IMG/VR virus record: IMGVR_UViG_3300006051_000001
Coordinates: 124,001-188,000 of that record
Source of the DNA: a virus
DNA: 64,000 nucleotides
Strand: one strand, 5' to 3'
Of the stretch, positions 23,332 through 32,361 are shown one piece after another. The position numbers and the translations under genes are program-made. Each line of letters opens with the position of its first letter. Positions within the stretch are counted from its first letter, which is position 1. The notes under the pieces were generated by a model, which was not told where the DNA came from, searched no databases, and saw nothing but the letters and a program-made list of their open reading frames with translations.

Positions 23332-24378
23332 TCAGACACTGGTGTCAGGTGTCAGTTTGACGGCTGTGGCGTCGAGCTTGGCTAAGGTCCACGTAGCTCC
23401 ATCAGGCGCTTTAGTCAGCAGACTGATCTGAGATACAGCCTGTGCAGCCGCCGGCGAGGTAAGGAATTTAGCTGCAAGCGTCGTTCCACCTTGCGTGACT
23501 TCGACTTTGCTACTAGATCCCGCATCGCCAAGACTACGACCGGTGAGTGAAAGTTTTACAGCACTGATGCGTGCTCCAGTCGGGATTGAGTGCTTCAGGC
23601 TCGTAACCAACGGAGTCTTATCTGTCGCAGACGTCACCGCGTTTGCAGCTGGGAGAGGTGCGTTCAATGTATCCATGATCGAACCGCCACCTGCTGCTAC
23701 CCACCCTGCACCATCAGCAGCATCTAGTGTAACAGGATACATACGCTGAGAACCGAGTGGTCCAGTCATGCCATCGCCAGCGATGTCATCCAGAACGTAG
23801 ATGTCCCGGATAGCGTAGCGTCCACCGTTGACCGTGCCGAGTCTGAACATCAGGCACCCAGTACCAGCCACGAATGCAGCCTTACTACCTGCCGACATCG
23901 CAGGAGCTGTATAGTTGGCGATAGCGACACCGTTGATCCATGTAGCCACAACACCGGTCACGAAGTCGTACGTATGCTCTACGTAATACTCAGTGCCAAT
24001 GCCAGTGAGCCACGGAGCACCGGCAGAACCGGCTAGATACATGTAGCAGGTCAGATCGTTCGGTGTCGTATCGGCAGTAAGATGGCAGATGGAATGTCCA
24101 CTTGCGTACGCAACCAACGTCTTGATACGATAGCCGATGGTCAGCTTGTTAGGATTGTTTGGAACCAATCCATTCAGGAAGATCGGAACCATTTGGTCCT
24201 GACCGTTAGACAGAGCCGAGATCCAACCATCCTGGTCGATCGCGCAGCGGGCGATGTTCGTTCCCTGACCGGCGCCCGGAATACCGGACAGCGTCCACCA
24301 ATCAGGGAATGCTGGAGTAGCAACCGCCGGGTTGGTGGTCTTCAAGGCATTATCTGTACCGAAGATTGCACGAAGCAT
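23332..24378 (-). CDS. LamG-like virion protein (348 aa)
   Basis: The start MLRAIFGTDNALK is preceded by GAGGAG. GTEYYVEHTYDFVTG and TWINGVAIAN (about 128-155) form the LamG signature; the end is KAPDGATWTLAKLDA. A basic loop near residue 80 (NKLTIGYRIKTL) is shared with the 22346 product. It is the upstream-most LamG-like gene of the reverse array, following the C-module protein. Confidence 0.75.
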   Translation of the reverse strand: MLRAIFGTDNALKTTNPAVATPAFPDWWTLSGIPGAGQGTNIARCAIDQDGWISALSNGQDQMVPIFLNGLVPNNPNKLTIGYRIKTLVAYASGHSICHLTADTTPNDLTCYMYLAGSAGAPWLTGIGTEYYVEHTYDFVTGVVATWINGVAIANYTAPAMSAGSKAAFVAGTGCLMFRLGTVNGGRYAIRDIYVLDDIAGDGMTGPLGSQRMYPVTLDAADGAGWVAAGGGSIMDTLNAPLPAANAVTSATDKTPLVTSLKHSIPTGARISAVKLSLTGRSLGDAGSSSKVEVTQGGTTLAAKFLTSPAAAQAVSQISLLTKAPDGATWTLAKLDATAVKLTPDTSV

Positions 24379-24382
24379 GATA

Positions 24383-24754
24383 TTACTCCTCGCTAGCGGC
24401 TGGTTCAGCAGACTCTTCTACAGCCGGATCATTCCAGCAGAGGTACAGGCGCCCGCATGGCGCCACAGAGCCCTCTGGGAACTTCACACAGAGCGCGTAC
24501 TTGAAGATGCTGAAGGTAGGCAGGCTATGGTCGTTAAGCCCGTTATAGAGGACCTCAACGCCGAACGTCGAGTACTCACGCAAGTCAGCCTGAGCGTTCC
24601 ATTTACTGCGATCTTCTTCGGGACCGTAGTTAGCCAGAACGCTGGAGAGGAGTTGCATGTTGCGAATGTCGCACTGACCCAGCTGTATCCCCGCCAGCAG
24701 CTCACCCATTTCAGTGAAGTCAGCACGCAGCAGGTAATTTGGCCAATCGTTCAT
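24383..24754 (-). CDS. free-standing C-module virion protein (123 aa)
   Basis: I start it at ATG 24754, with GGGAA upstream, rather than the in-frame TTG at 24760. It lacks the two-unit domain and consists only of the module found at the C-terminus of larger array proteins: a helical part, GLNDHSLPTFSIFKYALCV, then GRLYLCWNDP. It is likely the other half of the neighbouring 24773 protein, split or fused in evolution. The Ala/Glu-rich tail is unusual. Confidence 0.7.
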   Translation of the reverse strand: MNDWPNYLLRADFTEMGELLAGIQLGQCDIRNMQLLSSVLANYGPEEDRSKWNAQADLREYSTFGVEVLYNGLNDHSLPTFSIFKYALCVKFPEGSVAPCGRLYLCWNDPAVEESAEPAASEE

Positions 24755-24772
24755 TTTCAAATTCCCAATTAA

Positions 24773-25267
24773 TTAGAAGGCCTGCAACGTGTTACCGTTG
24801 AATGCAGTGGCGATGTCAGGATAGCCGCCGAACTTCAGAGTAGCGGAGCCTGTCCAACCGAGATGGTTAGGACCAACCTCAATCTTGACGTTAACCTTAC
24901 CGTCTGCGGTAAAGCTCGGGTTATCAACCAACTCACTCACAAGGAATGGAACTCGAGTGTAGGCGAAGACGATAGGAACCCACGTCGCTACTGGAGCTGC
25001 GTCTGGACAGACGCAGAGATTGAGGTTGAAGTTCTCCAGCGGTTGCAGTGGAATGCGATCGTAGAAGACCGTCGTGAAACCAACCGTCTTGGTGGACGCT
25101 GGAGCTGAGTTCACTTGAATGGCAGTGTTCTTGCCGTACTTGGTAACCTCCGCGCCTGTCGCTGCACGAGGAGTACCGAAGACAACGTCGGCTTCTACAA
25201 GCGATAGACCAGAAGCTACGTTGATCATCGCGACAAGGTCAGCCGCACTAGATACGAAAATAGTCAT
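24773..25267 (-). CDS. array-family virion protein (164 aa)
   Basis: Unit 1: DLVAMINVASGLSLVEADVV to GFTTVFYDRIPL. Unit 2: WVPIVFAYTRVPFLVSEL to NHLGWTGSATLKFGG. With the 18-nt-distant 24383 gene it equals one full-length fused paralogue such as 26230, so this pair looks like a split form. Start ATG follows AGGGTCC. Confidence 0.75.
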   Translation of the reverse strand: MTIFVSSAADLVAMINVASGLSLVEADVVFGTPRAATGAEVTKYGKNTAIQVNSAPASTKTVGFTTVFYDRIPLQPLENFNLNLCVCPDAAPVATWVPIVFAYTRVPFLVSELVDNPSFTADGKVNVKIEVGPNHLGWTGSATLKFGGYPDIATAFNGNTLQAF

Positions 25268-25275
25268 GGCGGACC

Positions 25276-26175
25276 CTATACTTTATATTGAAGGACACAC
25301 CGGCCGGTAAACCAGCTATCGGCACTGGATTGGATAAGCACAACCGTGTTGTACTTGACGGAGTCGGCTTCTGGCACGTTGGCATTAGGTAGCGTGTAAC
25401 GATACCACTGAATGTTCGCAGTGCCGCCGGGCGTATTGGCGTTACCAATATTCCACCCGGTTTGGCCGGAGTTAGCATTCAGCCAATCGCAGATCTGCTG
25501 AAGCCCGGCGTTAGCGCCGCCTGGTGGAACCCATGCACTTGGGATGGTTTGCAAGATCGTTTTGATCTCGGTAGCATCCTGAGTGATAGTCATGAACTCG
25601 CCTGTTGGTTTACGCCCAACGGAGAAGTCGTTACCGCCTGGATATAGGCGTCCAACCAGTCCACGGTTCGCATCGGTAATCAGGTCAGTGATCGGACGCT
25701 TACCGAGAGTCCATGCGACAGTGAAAGTACCTTTATAACACAAACTAGCGGCGAGGATAGTTTGCGTTGTGTTGTTACCGGTCACAATAATCGGACTACC
25801 GTTGATATCAGCAGCTACTAAGCTGACACCGTACTTTGCCGTATAAGCCGGAAGCCAAACCGAAAGAGGTATTGTAGATCCACTGTACCAGATATCCAAT
25901 CTCTGAGTAGTGTTCTTAAATAGCTTAGTCAGGTCGATACGACGATACTTGACAGTGACCTTACCGATACCACCGGAAGCGGCTGTCGGCGTAACCAGAA
26001 TGCTGGTGTCATTCTTGAACGGGTCAGCGCCATCCACCGTAATGGCGGTTGGGGTTCCGAACGTCACAGAGCCGATCGGATATACATCTTTGAAGCCGGG
26101 GTTACTTTTCTCAATCAGATCGTAGATCATCTCTGATTGAGGTTTACGGTAATCTGTAGGGACCGCAGTAGCCAT
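25276..26175 (-). CDS. array-family virion protein with C-module (299 aa)
   Basis: The start is MATAVPTDYRK at 26175, with GGGAG upstream; a longer frame to 26229 crosses a hairpin and is not used. Unit 1 ends GKVTVKYRRIDL, unit 2 has VWLPAYTAKYGVSLVAADI and LCYKGTFTVAWTL. A YPGGNDFS linker leads into the C-module ending GRCVLQYKV. Family structural protein. Confidence 0.75.
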   Translation of the reverse strand: MATAVPTDYRKPQSEMIYDLIEKSNPGFKDVYPIGSVTFGTPTAITVDGADPFKNDTSILVTPTAASGGIGKVTVKYRRIDLTKLFKNTTQRLDIWYSGSTIPLSVWLPAYTAKYGVSLVAADINGSPIIVTGNNTTQTILAASLCYKGTFTVAWTLGKRPITDLITDANRGLVGRLYPGGNDFSVGRKPTGEFMTITQDATEIKTILQTIPSAWVPPGGANAGLQQICDWLNANSGQTGWNIGNANTPGGTANIQWYRYTLPNANVPEADSVKYNTVVLIQSSADSWFTGRCVLQYKV

Positions 26176-26197
26176 GAGTATTCTCCCAATGGAAGTA

Positions 26198-26223
26198 GCA
26201 GACGGGTGTTGCCACCCGTCTGC
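26198..26223 (-). terminator. intercistronic hairpin in the reverse array
   Basis: GCAGACGGGTG and CACCCGTCTGC form a perfect 11-bp stem around a 4-nt loop. No T-run follows on the reverse strand, so it may attenuate or protect the message rather than end it. Confidence 0.5.
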
Positions 26224-26229
26224 ATCCAC

Positions 26230-27108
26230 TTATGTCGCGTTCGGATCGAACGGATCGTTGTAGTGGAGATACATGACACCGGCTGGCGTGAGTACCGCTG
26301 GATCAAGCTGCAACGCCAGTACGTACTTGTACGCAGGGTTGGTTGGAAGCGAGACGGAGTTCAGACCGTTGCTAACAACTGTTGCACCGGACACGTTCCA
26401 AGCAGTACCGCCCGGAGTGTTGGTCCACAGCGCTTTACCAGCCGAGATGTCAACAGCCTTGAGCATGGTGACCAATGCATCAGCTTGAGTGCTGTTGATG
26501 ACGCCAGGAGTCAGCGTCTGCACCTGAGTGAAGTACGACGTGAAGTCGTATCCGTACAGATACAGTTGACCGTAGGTATCACTATCCAACGCGGTCGGGT
26601 AGTTAAGGCCCGGCAGCGAGGTAACTTGAACCATCTCGTTGATCGGCGCAGAACCTTTCTTAACGATCACGCTGACGTTACCGATCCAACCGATCGAACC
26701 CGGCTTAGCGGACAGGATCGCTGTCCACGTATTGTCGCCGTTATCCGTCAGTGGGTTATCGATGAGGTCATCGGTGGTGAAGTGAATGCCGGTCCAGTAA
26801 GCGATCATTGGAATCAGATCGTGTACCGAATCTTTGTTATACGCAGAGATCCGGAAACCCGGAATATGCGCGGCGGTGAGTTCGTTCAACTTCAAGCGAT
26901 CGAACGTCAGCACTTTGGTGCCTTGGTACTGCCCGCCCGGTTTGGCCGTAAGGCGCAGAGCGGTGTTGTGGGTGGTGACTTGACCTTGCCAAGTACCTTC
27001 TACAACTTGCGGTGTACCAATGACAACGTCTGCTATCGTGAACGCCGTCGAGTTGGCGGTATTGATGGCCGCCAAGAAATCGTCGACTGACAGATTCATG
27101 TAAGACAT
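26230..27108 (-). CDS. array-family virion protein with C-module (292 aa)
   Basis: Unit 1: DFLAAINTANSTAFTIADVV to GTKVLTFDRLKL. Unit 2: DLIPMIAYWTGIHFTTDDL to GSIGWIGNVSVIV. After LPGLNYPTALDS and LYLYGYDFT comes the C-module, ending GVMYLHYNDP. The start is ATG 27108 with AGGAT upstream; ATG 27099 is possible. A full three-part example of the family. Confidence 0.8.
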   Translation of the reverse strand: MSYMNLSVDDFLAAINTANSTAFTIADVVIGTPQVVEGTWQGQVTTHNTALRLTAKPGGQYQGTKVLTFDRLKLNELTAAHIPGFRISAYNKDSVHDLIPMIAYWTGIHFTTDDLIDNPLTDNGDNTWTAILSAKPGSIGWIGNVSVIVKKGSAPINEMVQVTSLPGLNYPTALDSDTYGQLYLYGYDFTSYFTQVQTLTPGVINSTQADALVTMLKAVDISAGKALWTNTPGGTAWNVSGATVVSNGLNSVSLPTNPAYKYVLALQLDPAVLTPAGVMYLHYNDPFDPNAT

Positions 27109-27119
27109 TGTTTCTATCC

Positions 27120-28061
27120 TCAGACGTTGAAGTGGACGTAGTTCCGACCAGGGCCGAAGTCAGCCAGCATGGACTCAGGAGTTTCCCACGTCAACAGGCG
27201 GTTGAAGTATTCAGAGTTCGCCTCTGGGTACTTCGTCGATGGAAGAGTGACGACTTCGAAGACGTTGTTCGGTACGCCGTTCCATGCAGCGTTGATCGGG
27301 AAGGCCGTACCCAAATCGGCGTTGAGCTGACCGAACACGAAGTTGAGGAACTGTGCCGAGAGTGGGTAGTTCCCGAACACAACGAAGCTGTTTGGGTAAC
27401 CACTCCATGGGTTAGTGGCCAGACGCCCACTCCAATCGTACGCGTACGCGGCGTTACTCATGATCGGACGACGCTCACCAGTGAAGTCGTTACCGCCTGG
27501 GTACATACGTGCATTCAGGTCAGTCACGGTGATCATGGAGCTGAGGTCTTGTGGAGCACCTTTCCACTTCAGCGCGAACGACCCGGTGTACGCCAAGCTT
27601 GTAGCCTTGGTAGCCACGGTAACGGTACGGGTATAGAAGCCATCTTCCAGAGTCGAGCCACGGGTGATGTTCTGATCCACCACGTCGTCTTGAGTCAGGT
27701 TGATACCGTACTTCGCATTGATCAGCGGAAGCAGACTGTACACCGAGAACACAACTGCACCAGCGCCAGCAGCGGCACCTTGGTTAGCCGAGTAGCGTTC
27801 GATCTGGATCGTGATACTGCGGAACAAGACAGCCATGTCGCGACGGCGATAGTTAACTTCCTTACGACCGATGAAATCGGCGTTGGGGAGCGAGTTCAGC
27901 ATGATCTTGGTGTTCATTGCCGAGTTGCCTGGAACAGTAGCTGGCGCAGGCACCCCCAGAAGAACGTTGGTCTTCGTCACTGGAATCCAATCAGGACCAG
28001 CGTTTGCCAAGTTGATAAGGTCATAAACCTCATCGATAGGCGGTTTGCTAAAAATAGGCAT
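27120..28061 (-). CDS. array-family virion protein with C-module (313 aa)
   Basis: Unit 1: VYDLINLANAGPDWIPVTK to GRKEVNYRRRDM. Unit 2: SLLPLINAKYGINLTQDDVV to LAYTGSFALKW. A YPGGNDFTGERRP linker as in 25276 is followed by the C-module, ending GRNYVHFNV. An alanine-glycine loop (GAAAGAGAVV) lies between the units. The ATG follows GAGGC, next to the upstream stop. Confidence 0.8.
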   Translation of the reverse strand: MPIFSKPPIDEVYDLINLANAGPDWIPVTKTNVLLGVPAPATVPGNSAMNTKIMLNSLPNADFIGRKEVNYRRRDMAVLFRSITIQIERYSANQGAAAGAGAVVFSVYSLLPLINAKYGINLTQDDVVDQNITRGSTLEDGFYTRTVTVATKATSLAYTGSFALKWKGAPQDLSSMITVTDLNARMYPGGNDFTGERRPIMSNAAYAYDWSGRLATNPWSGYPNSFVVFGNYPLSAQFLNFVFGQLNADLGTAFPINAAWNGVPNNVFEVVTLPSTKYPEANSEYFNRLLTWETPESMLADFGPGRNYVHFNV

Positions 28062-28066
28062 CTTGA

Positions 28067-28867
28067 TTAAGCCTCTTCGAGGATGTTGTAGTGAAGATAC
28101 ATCGGCCCGATCAGCTGGTCGCTGTAGAAGCCAGCCTGAACAACCACGCGGTCAAAGGCAGGGTTACTATCTTCGATAGCCGAGGTCGGATAGTCGGCAA
28201 TATAACCTTCAGCCCAACCGGGAATACCCAGATACGAGCAGGCGTTCTGAAGAGCAGCCCAATCGGTGTAACGCGCCCCAGGATTTGTAGGCTTGATCGC
28301 ATCACGAAGACTGGTGAAGTCAACATCCCACGTAACCATCCGAGCGGACATCTTCGAATTCACCGGGTCCGGGTGGTTACGGACTGGGAGGATCTTGATG
28401 CCAACGATGCTATCAAGCAAGGACTTGGCGTGGGTGATGTTGATTACCGCTGAGCCGATGAAGCCACGACTGGTTGCCCGCGCGGTCAAGGTCAGTGTGT
28501 CAGCCTCGCCATTGGCCGGATTAGGCGGCGTAAACGGTACGAAGTCATCAACGGTAAGGAATAGGCCGAACGCGCCGTTAATCAGCGATACGATGCTTTC
28601 CTGCGTGAACACTTCTTCACTACGAACGTCCGCATCCTGAATGATGTCGCCAAGCACCAGACGTTTGTAATAGATGTCGACTTCGTTGTAGTAACCACGC
28701 CCCGGAACCGACTTCACAGTCAGCTTGGTATTCGCAGTTTCCGTATCAACGACTTCGAGGTCTATCAGGCTGACGTTCATTTCAGTGAACGTCTTCGGCG
28801 GCACGTTGAGGATGTTTAGTTCCTCAATGATTTTACTGGTAGCAGACGGAACTGGAGGAACGGCCAT
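28067..28867 (-). CDS. array-family virion protein with C-module (266 aa)
   Basis: Unit 1: KIIEELNILNVPPKTFTEMN to YYNEVDIYYKRLVL. Unit 2: SIVSLINGAFGLFLTVDDFV to SRGFIGSAVINI. The C-module contains RMVTWDVDFTSL and ends GPMYLHYNILEEA. AGAGG precedes the ATG. Its linker region (KMSARMVTWDVDF) matches that of 29725 (LDMATWGLDFSYY), linking these two more closely. Confidence 0.8.
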   Translation of the reverse strand: MAVPPVPSATSKIIEELNILNVPPKTFTEMNVSLIDLEVVDTETANTKLTVKSVPGRGYYNEVDIYYKRLVLGDIIQDADVRSEEVFTQESIVSLINGAFGLFLTVDDFVPFTPPNPANGEADTLTLTARATSRGFIGSAVINITHAKSLLDSIVGIKILPVRNHPDPVNSKMSARMVTWDVDFTSLRDAIKPTNPGARYTDWAALQNACSYLGIPGWAEGYIADYPTSAIEDSNPAFDRVVVQAGFYSDQLIGPMYLHYNILEEA

Positions 28868-28878
28868 GACTACACCTC

Positions 28879-29712
28879 TTAATCCACAATCGGATCGTTA
28901 AAGTGAAGAACCAGTTGGCCAGACCAACCCAACGACTTGGTGTCATCGAGATCGACGATGATCACGTTGTCATAGTCCTGGTTGGAGATAGGTTCGCCAG
29001 AGGTCGGCCCTACGTAGCTAACGACCGCCCCATCCAAGGAGAAGCGGGAAGCGCCGACGAGCTGCCACGCATCGCCAGAGGCCGCCACAAGGGCATCCTT
29101 GATGATACCGAGACTATCTTGTCCAGTAACCACCGTACTTAGAGTAGCGTAGTAGCCACTCATGTTACGCCAGTAGGAATAACCGACCGAAGCGTAAGGT
29201 TTGGTGATCTGAGCCGAAGGGTAGTTCAAGCCCGGCAGTTGAGTGACGGTGATCACGTCAGATAGAGGCTGTGCCCCCAGAGCGAGACTGAACGTAACTG
29301 TGCCAACCCAACCCATGCTATCAGCTTCAGCCACCAGCGTAACTTCACCAGCACCGTTCACCAAGGTCAATGGCGAAGAGACGATGTCGCCCGGCTCAAA
29401 GCCGATACCGTGCCGTTTGTTCAGCATGGCGACGAAGTCGTCAGTGGTACTGATGTCGTAGCCCTTGATGTTCGAGCTGATCAGGATCAGAAGATCCGCC
29501 AGATCCAAACGCTTATAGCGGATGGTAGTCGAACCATCGTAAGGACTCAGTGGGTTGAGTGCAGTAACCAGCAACGAAGTGTTAGTGCCTGATGCGTCCG
29601 GAGCAACTGCCGTAGGCGTACCGAACGTATACTCACCCGCAATCAGTTCGACGTTGTTTAACGTCTTGATCGCTTCGAGGATGGCATCAAGCGGTCTTTT
29701 ATACAAAGCCAT
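28879..29712 (-). CDS. array-family virion protein with C-module (277 aa)
   Basis: Unit 1: AILEAIKTLNNVELIAGEY to DGSTTIRYKRLDL. Unit 2: DFVAMLNKRHGIGFEPGDI to SMGWVGTVTFSL. The connector TQLPGLNYPSAQI is close to that of 26230 (TSLPGLNYPTAL). The C-module ends GQLVLHFNDPIVD. AGAGG is upstream of the start. Part of the same reverse operon. Confidence 0.8.
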   Translation of the reverse strand: MALYKRPLDAILEAIKTLNNVELIAGEYTFGTPTAVAPDASGTNTSLLVTALNPLSPYDGSTTIRYKRLDLADLLILISSNIKGYDISTTDDFVAMLNKRHGIGFEPGDIVSSPLTLVNGAGEVTLVAEADSMGWVGTVTFSLALGAQPLSDVITVTQLPGLNYPSAQITKPYASVGYSYWRNMSGYYATLSTVVTGQDSLGIIKDALVAASGDAWQLVGASRFSLDGAVVSYVGPTSGEPISNQDYDNVIIVDLDDTKSLGWSGQLVLHFNDPIVD

Positions 29713-29724
29713 ATCGAAACCTCT

Positions 29725-30522
29725 TTATGACCGGTTGAAGTGAATATACGCGTCGCCTTTGTAGCCGTTGATGTCAACGCCCGTCTGGATGCAGACGTTG
29801 GTGAAATCTTGGTTGGCTTCAGGTACGTCTTTGGTCGAATACGACTTCACTGATTGAGTCATGAACACAGGGATGTCTGGGAAGCCCATCTCAATGAACA
29901 TCTTCTGGACAGCAGGCCAGTTGGTCCAACCGTACCAAGCAACGCCCAGAATGTTGGAGTAGTACGAGAAGTCCAGGCCCCACGTCGCCATGTCAAGGGA
30001 AGGTTTACCCAAGTCCAATGGATTGTGGTGGGATAGGACGTCCAGCTCTTTCTCCGCGATCGCTACTTCAAGCAGCGGACGGATACGGATGAACTGGATA
30101 ACAAACGTGCCTTCATAACCCAATGAGTTCGGGCTAGCCTTGATCACCAAGTTCGCCTGTTCGTTACCACCCAGCCAGTCAATCGGCTCGTTGATGATAT
30201 CGATAGGTTGTAGGTTCAGGCCAAGACGTTTGTTCAGAATTGGGAGCAACCGATGGATGGTTGTCTGACCCAAGTCTTGGATGATCGGACGCACACCACC
30301 AAAGACCTTATCGAAGTTGATGCGACGATATTTCCACCGCGCGTATCCTTCGTAGTCCTCGTTGTTGTACATCGTAACGGAGGGAAGTTCGATCGATCCA
30401 TCAGCCAACGACTTCACGTTGCCGTAGTAAAGACCGCCTACTTCCAGCGGTACAGCCAAAGCGTTCTGTTCGTTGATGAGACCGACCAGCGCTTCTTCCG
30501 ACGATCCCGGTAAAAGTAACAT
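29725..30522 (-). CDS. array-family virion protein with C-module (265 aa)
   Basis: Unit 1: EALVGLINEQNALAVPLEV to YARWKYRRINF. Unit 2: RLLPILNKRLGLNLQPIDII to SLGYEGTFVIQF. The C-module ends GDAYIHFNRS. AGGAG precedes the ATG. A reverse-strand terminator-like hairpin lies just upstream at 30565-30594, so this gene may begin a distinct transcript or be attenuated relative to the genes before it. Confidence 0.8.
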   Translation of the reverse strand: MLLLPGSSEEALVGLINEQNALAVPLEVGGLYYGNVKSLADGSIELPSVTMYNNEDYEGYARWKYRRINFDKVFGGVRPIIQDLGQTTIHRLLPILNKRLGLNLQPIDIINEPIDWLGGNEQANLVIKASPNSLGYEGTFVIQFIRIRPLLEVAIAEKELDVLSHHNPLDLGKPSLDMATWGLDFSYYSNILGVAWYGWTNWPAVQKMFIEMGFPDIPVFMTQSVKSYSTKDVPEANQDFTNVCIQTGVDINGYKGDAYIHFNRS

Positions 30523-30564
30523 AAGGCATCTCCTGGAGTCGAAGCTGACTTAAACGGTAAATAA

Positions 30565-30594
30565 GAGAGGACGAGGCCGAAACCCCGCCCTCTC
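30565..30594 (-). terminator. terminator-like hairpin in the reverse array
   Basis: Reverse-strand GAGAGGGCGGGG and CCTCGTCCTCTC pair over 12 bp with wobbles around a 6-nt loop, followed by TTATTTAC. It separates three single-domain genes from the longer C-module genes downstream. Confidence 0.55.
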
Positions 30595-30627
30595 AGATTT
30601 ATTTGTATTAAGGCAGTGGTGAAGACC

Positions 30628-31152
30628 TTACGCTACTGGAACGTAGGTCAGACCGTTCAGTTCAGTCACGGTCAGGTATTCAGCCAGGTCGATCTCGTCG
30701 GACTTCAGATGGAAGGTCAGGCTGCCGATATACGCCAGCGAGTCAGCCTTCGCCACGACTTGTACGTCGTGAGTTTCGTTCGGGATACCACCGGTGAAGG
30801 TTGGCAGCACGCCGTCGACGAAGTCTTCAGCCTGGAGATTGATGTTCAGGAGAGCGTTCAGCTCTGGGATGATGTCAGCGATGTTGACCGCGTCACCCAG
30901 GTTGAAGGTTGCGTCCTTGCCCGATGGCACGAGGATCGCGGTGTTCAGGTGCAGACGGTTGTACTTGAACGTCTGGCTACCGACGAAACCCGAACCAGCT
31001 TTGGCGGTCAGGGTCACGGAGGTGTTCTTGTCGCCAGTGCTGTTTACGGTTGGCAGACCGATGTCGACGACGCCGTAGGTGATACCTTTGCCGTTGTCGG
31101 AGTTGATAAGGTCAAGGACTACGACCTTGCTTGCTTTAGTCATATCGCTCAT
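30628..31152 (-). CDS. array-family virion protein, clearest two-unit example (174 aa)
   Basis: The two halves repeat each other: LDLINSDNGKGITYGVVDIG with TAKAGSGFVGSQTFKYNRL, then IPELNALLNINLQAEDFVDG with VAKADSLAYIGSLTFHL. The end is LTVTELNGLTYVPVA, matched by the next gene (LPVTDLNGLTYEPVV). Alternative start MTKASK at 31143. No C-module. C-ending codons are frequent, suggesting stronger expression than the downstream genes. Confidence 0.8.
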   Translation of the reverse strand: MSDMTKASKVVVLDLINSDNGKGITYGVVDIGLPTVNSTGDKNTSVTLTAKAGSGFVGSQTFKYNRLHLNTAILVPSGKDATFNLGDAVNIADIIPELNALLNINLQAEDFVDGVLPTFTGGIPNETHDVQVVAKADSLAYIGSLTFHLKSDEIDLAEYLTVTELNGLTYVPVA

Positions 31153-31223
31153 TACAGGTACTCTTCAGTAAGTAAGGACAAGTCGGCCTTGGCCAACCAC
31201 ATAGAATTCTACTTATACACGGA

Positions 31224-31751
31224 TCAAACAACCGGCTCGTAAGTCAAGCCATTCAGATCAGTGACAGGTAGATACGCGCTCAGAGGAATCAATTCAGGCT
31301 GCACTTCAAGAATCAATGAGCCAAGGTACACCATCGAATCGAACGTCACCTTGAGTTCAATGTTCGCCGACAGATTTGCACTGAGATCTGGCAGAGGTTT
31401 GTCGATGATCTTGCTTGCTGTCAGGTTGATGTTCAACCGTTCGTTAATAGCCGGCAAGAGATCGGACAGGTTCACTTCATCCGTGATAGTGAACTCTAGC
31501 GACGTCGTATCAGGATCTACGAAGTCTACTAGTCTTACTCGGTTGTAATAGAAGCTTTGACTACCTTCATAGCCTCTGCCCGCGACAGCCGTACCAACCA
31601 TCAGGGTATTACGATTCACCCCAGCAATAGGGGTATAAACGCTCGGAGTGCCAAAGGTCACCTGACTGGACGTTAAGGTCCTGTTCTGGTTATCTTGGCG
31701 AATGAGATCGATAACGACGTCTATCTCACTCCGTGTGTAGTCAATGGCCAT
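31224..31751 (-). CDS. array-family virion protein (175 aa)
   Basis: Unit 1: VVIDLIRQDNQNRTLTSSQV to GSQSFYYNRVRL. Unit 2: DLLPAINERLNINLTASKII to DSMVYLGSLILEV. It shares the LNGLTYEPV ending with the 30628 product; the two are adjacent sister paralogues without a C-module. The predicted start is MAIDYTRSE with GAACTCGTGT upstream, a weak SD. Confidence 0.8.
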   Translation of the reverse strand: MAIDYTRSEIDVVIDLIRQDNQNRTLTSSQVTFGTPSVYTPIAGVNRNTLMVGTAVAGRGYEGSQSFYYNRVRLVDFVDPDTTSLEFTITDEVNLSDLLPAINERLNINLTASKIIDKPLPDLSANLSANIELKVTFDSMVYLGSLILEVQPELIPLSAYLPVTDLNGLTYEPVV

Positions 31752-31794
31752 ACACGAGTTCTCGTTAAGGAATCAGGAGGTCATAGAATTTCGG

Positions 31795-32334
31795 TCAGTG
31801 GACTAACTGATCGTAAACTCCGCCGTCGGTCATTGGCTCGCCCCCAGGCGCTACAAGGCCGTTCAAAACGTTGTTCGGGAATTGTGACGCTAGGGTGAGG
31901 ACTCCTTGGCTTGCGTTGAGTACAAGCGTTCCTAGCCACACGAAAGACCTATTCGAAACGGTGATGGTGACAACGCCGTCCACGTTGGTGTAATCTTTGA
32001 TATCGTTCAGGCTCAATACGAAGTTGTACTTGAGCTTCAGGGCATTCACCACAGACGCAGGTGTGATCTCTCCCTGTACTTCGACACTGACATCGGGCTC
32101 GCCAATATCGATGAATGCTTGCTGCATATCCAAGCGGTTGTAATAGTAGACGTAACTGCCGGTGATCTGCCTACCACGAGCCGTAGCACCCACCTTCGTA
32201 TTCTTTCCATCGAACTCGCCCAGCACCAAACCGGTGAAAGACAGGTTCGACGTACTAAGCGTTACGCCGTATCCTTCCAAGATGGCCTGATTCGCTACCT
32301 GAATCATCTCGGCCAGCATTTCCTCACCGGTCAT
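31795..32334 (-). CDS. array-family virion protein, first gene of the reverse array (179 aa)
   Basis: Unit 1: EMIQVANQAILEGYGVTLS to GSYVYYYNRLDM. Unit 2: VVNALKLKYNFVLSLNDI to SFVWLGTLVLNA. The end NNVLNGLVAPGG is shared with the 49633 product (NNVLDGLWPPAF), tying the two array loci together. AGGTATCGACT precedes the ATG. A promoter-like sequence lies just upstream on the reverse strand. Confidence 0.8.
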   Translation of the reverse strand: MTGEEMLAEMIQVANQAILEGYGVTLSTSNLSFTGLVLGEFDGKNTKVGATARGRQITGSYVYYYNRLDMQQAFIDIGEPDVSVEVQGEITPASVVNALKLKYNFVLSLNDIKDYTNVDGVVTITVSNRSFVWLGTLVLNASQGVLTLASQFPNNVLNGLVAPGGEPMTDGGVYDQLVH

Positions 32335-32361
32335 AGTCGATACCTGTGCATAAATGGATTA

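Noticed and set aside
26137-28070. Two forward frames of 317 and 320 codons over the reverse array
   Set aside because: They follow the array genes' codon bias and have no RBS; the reverse genes show a conserved domain.
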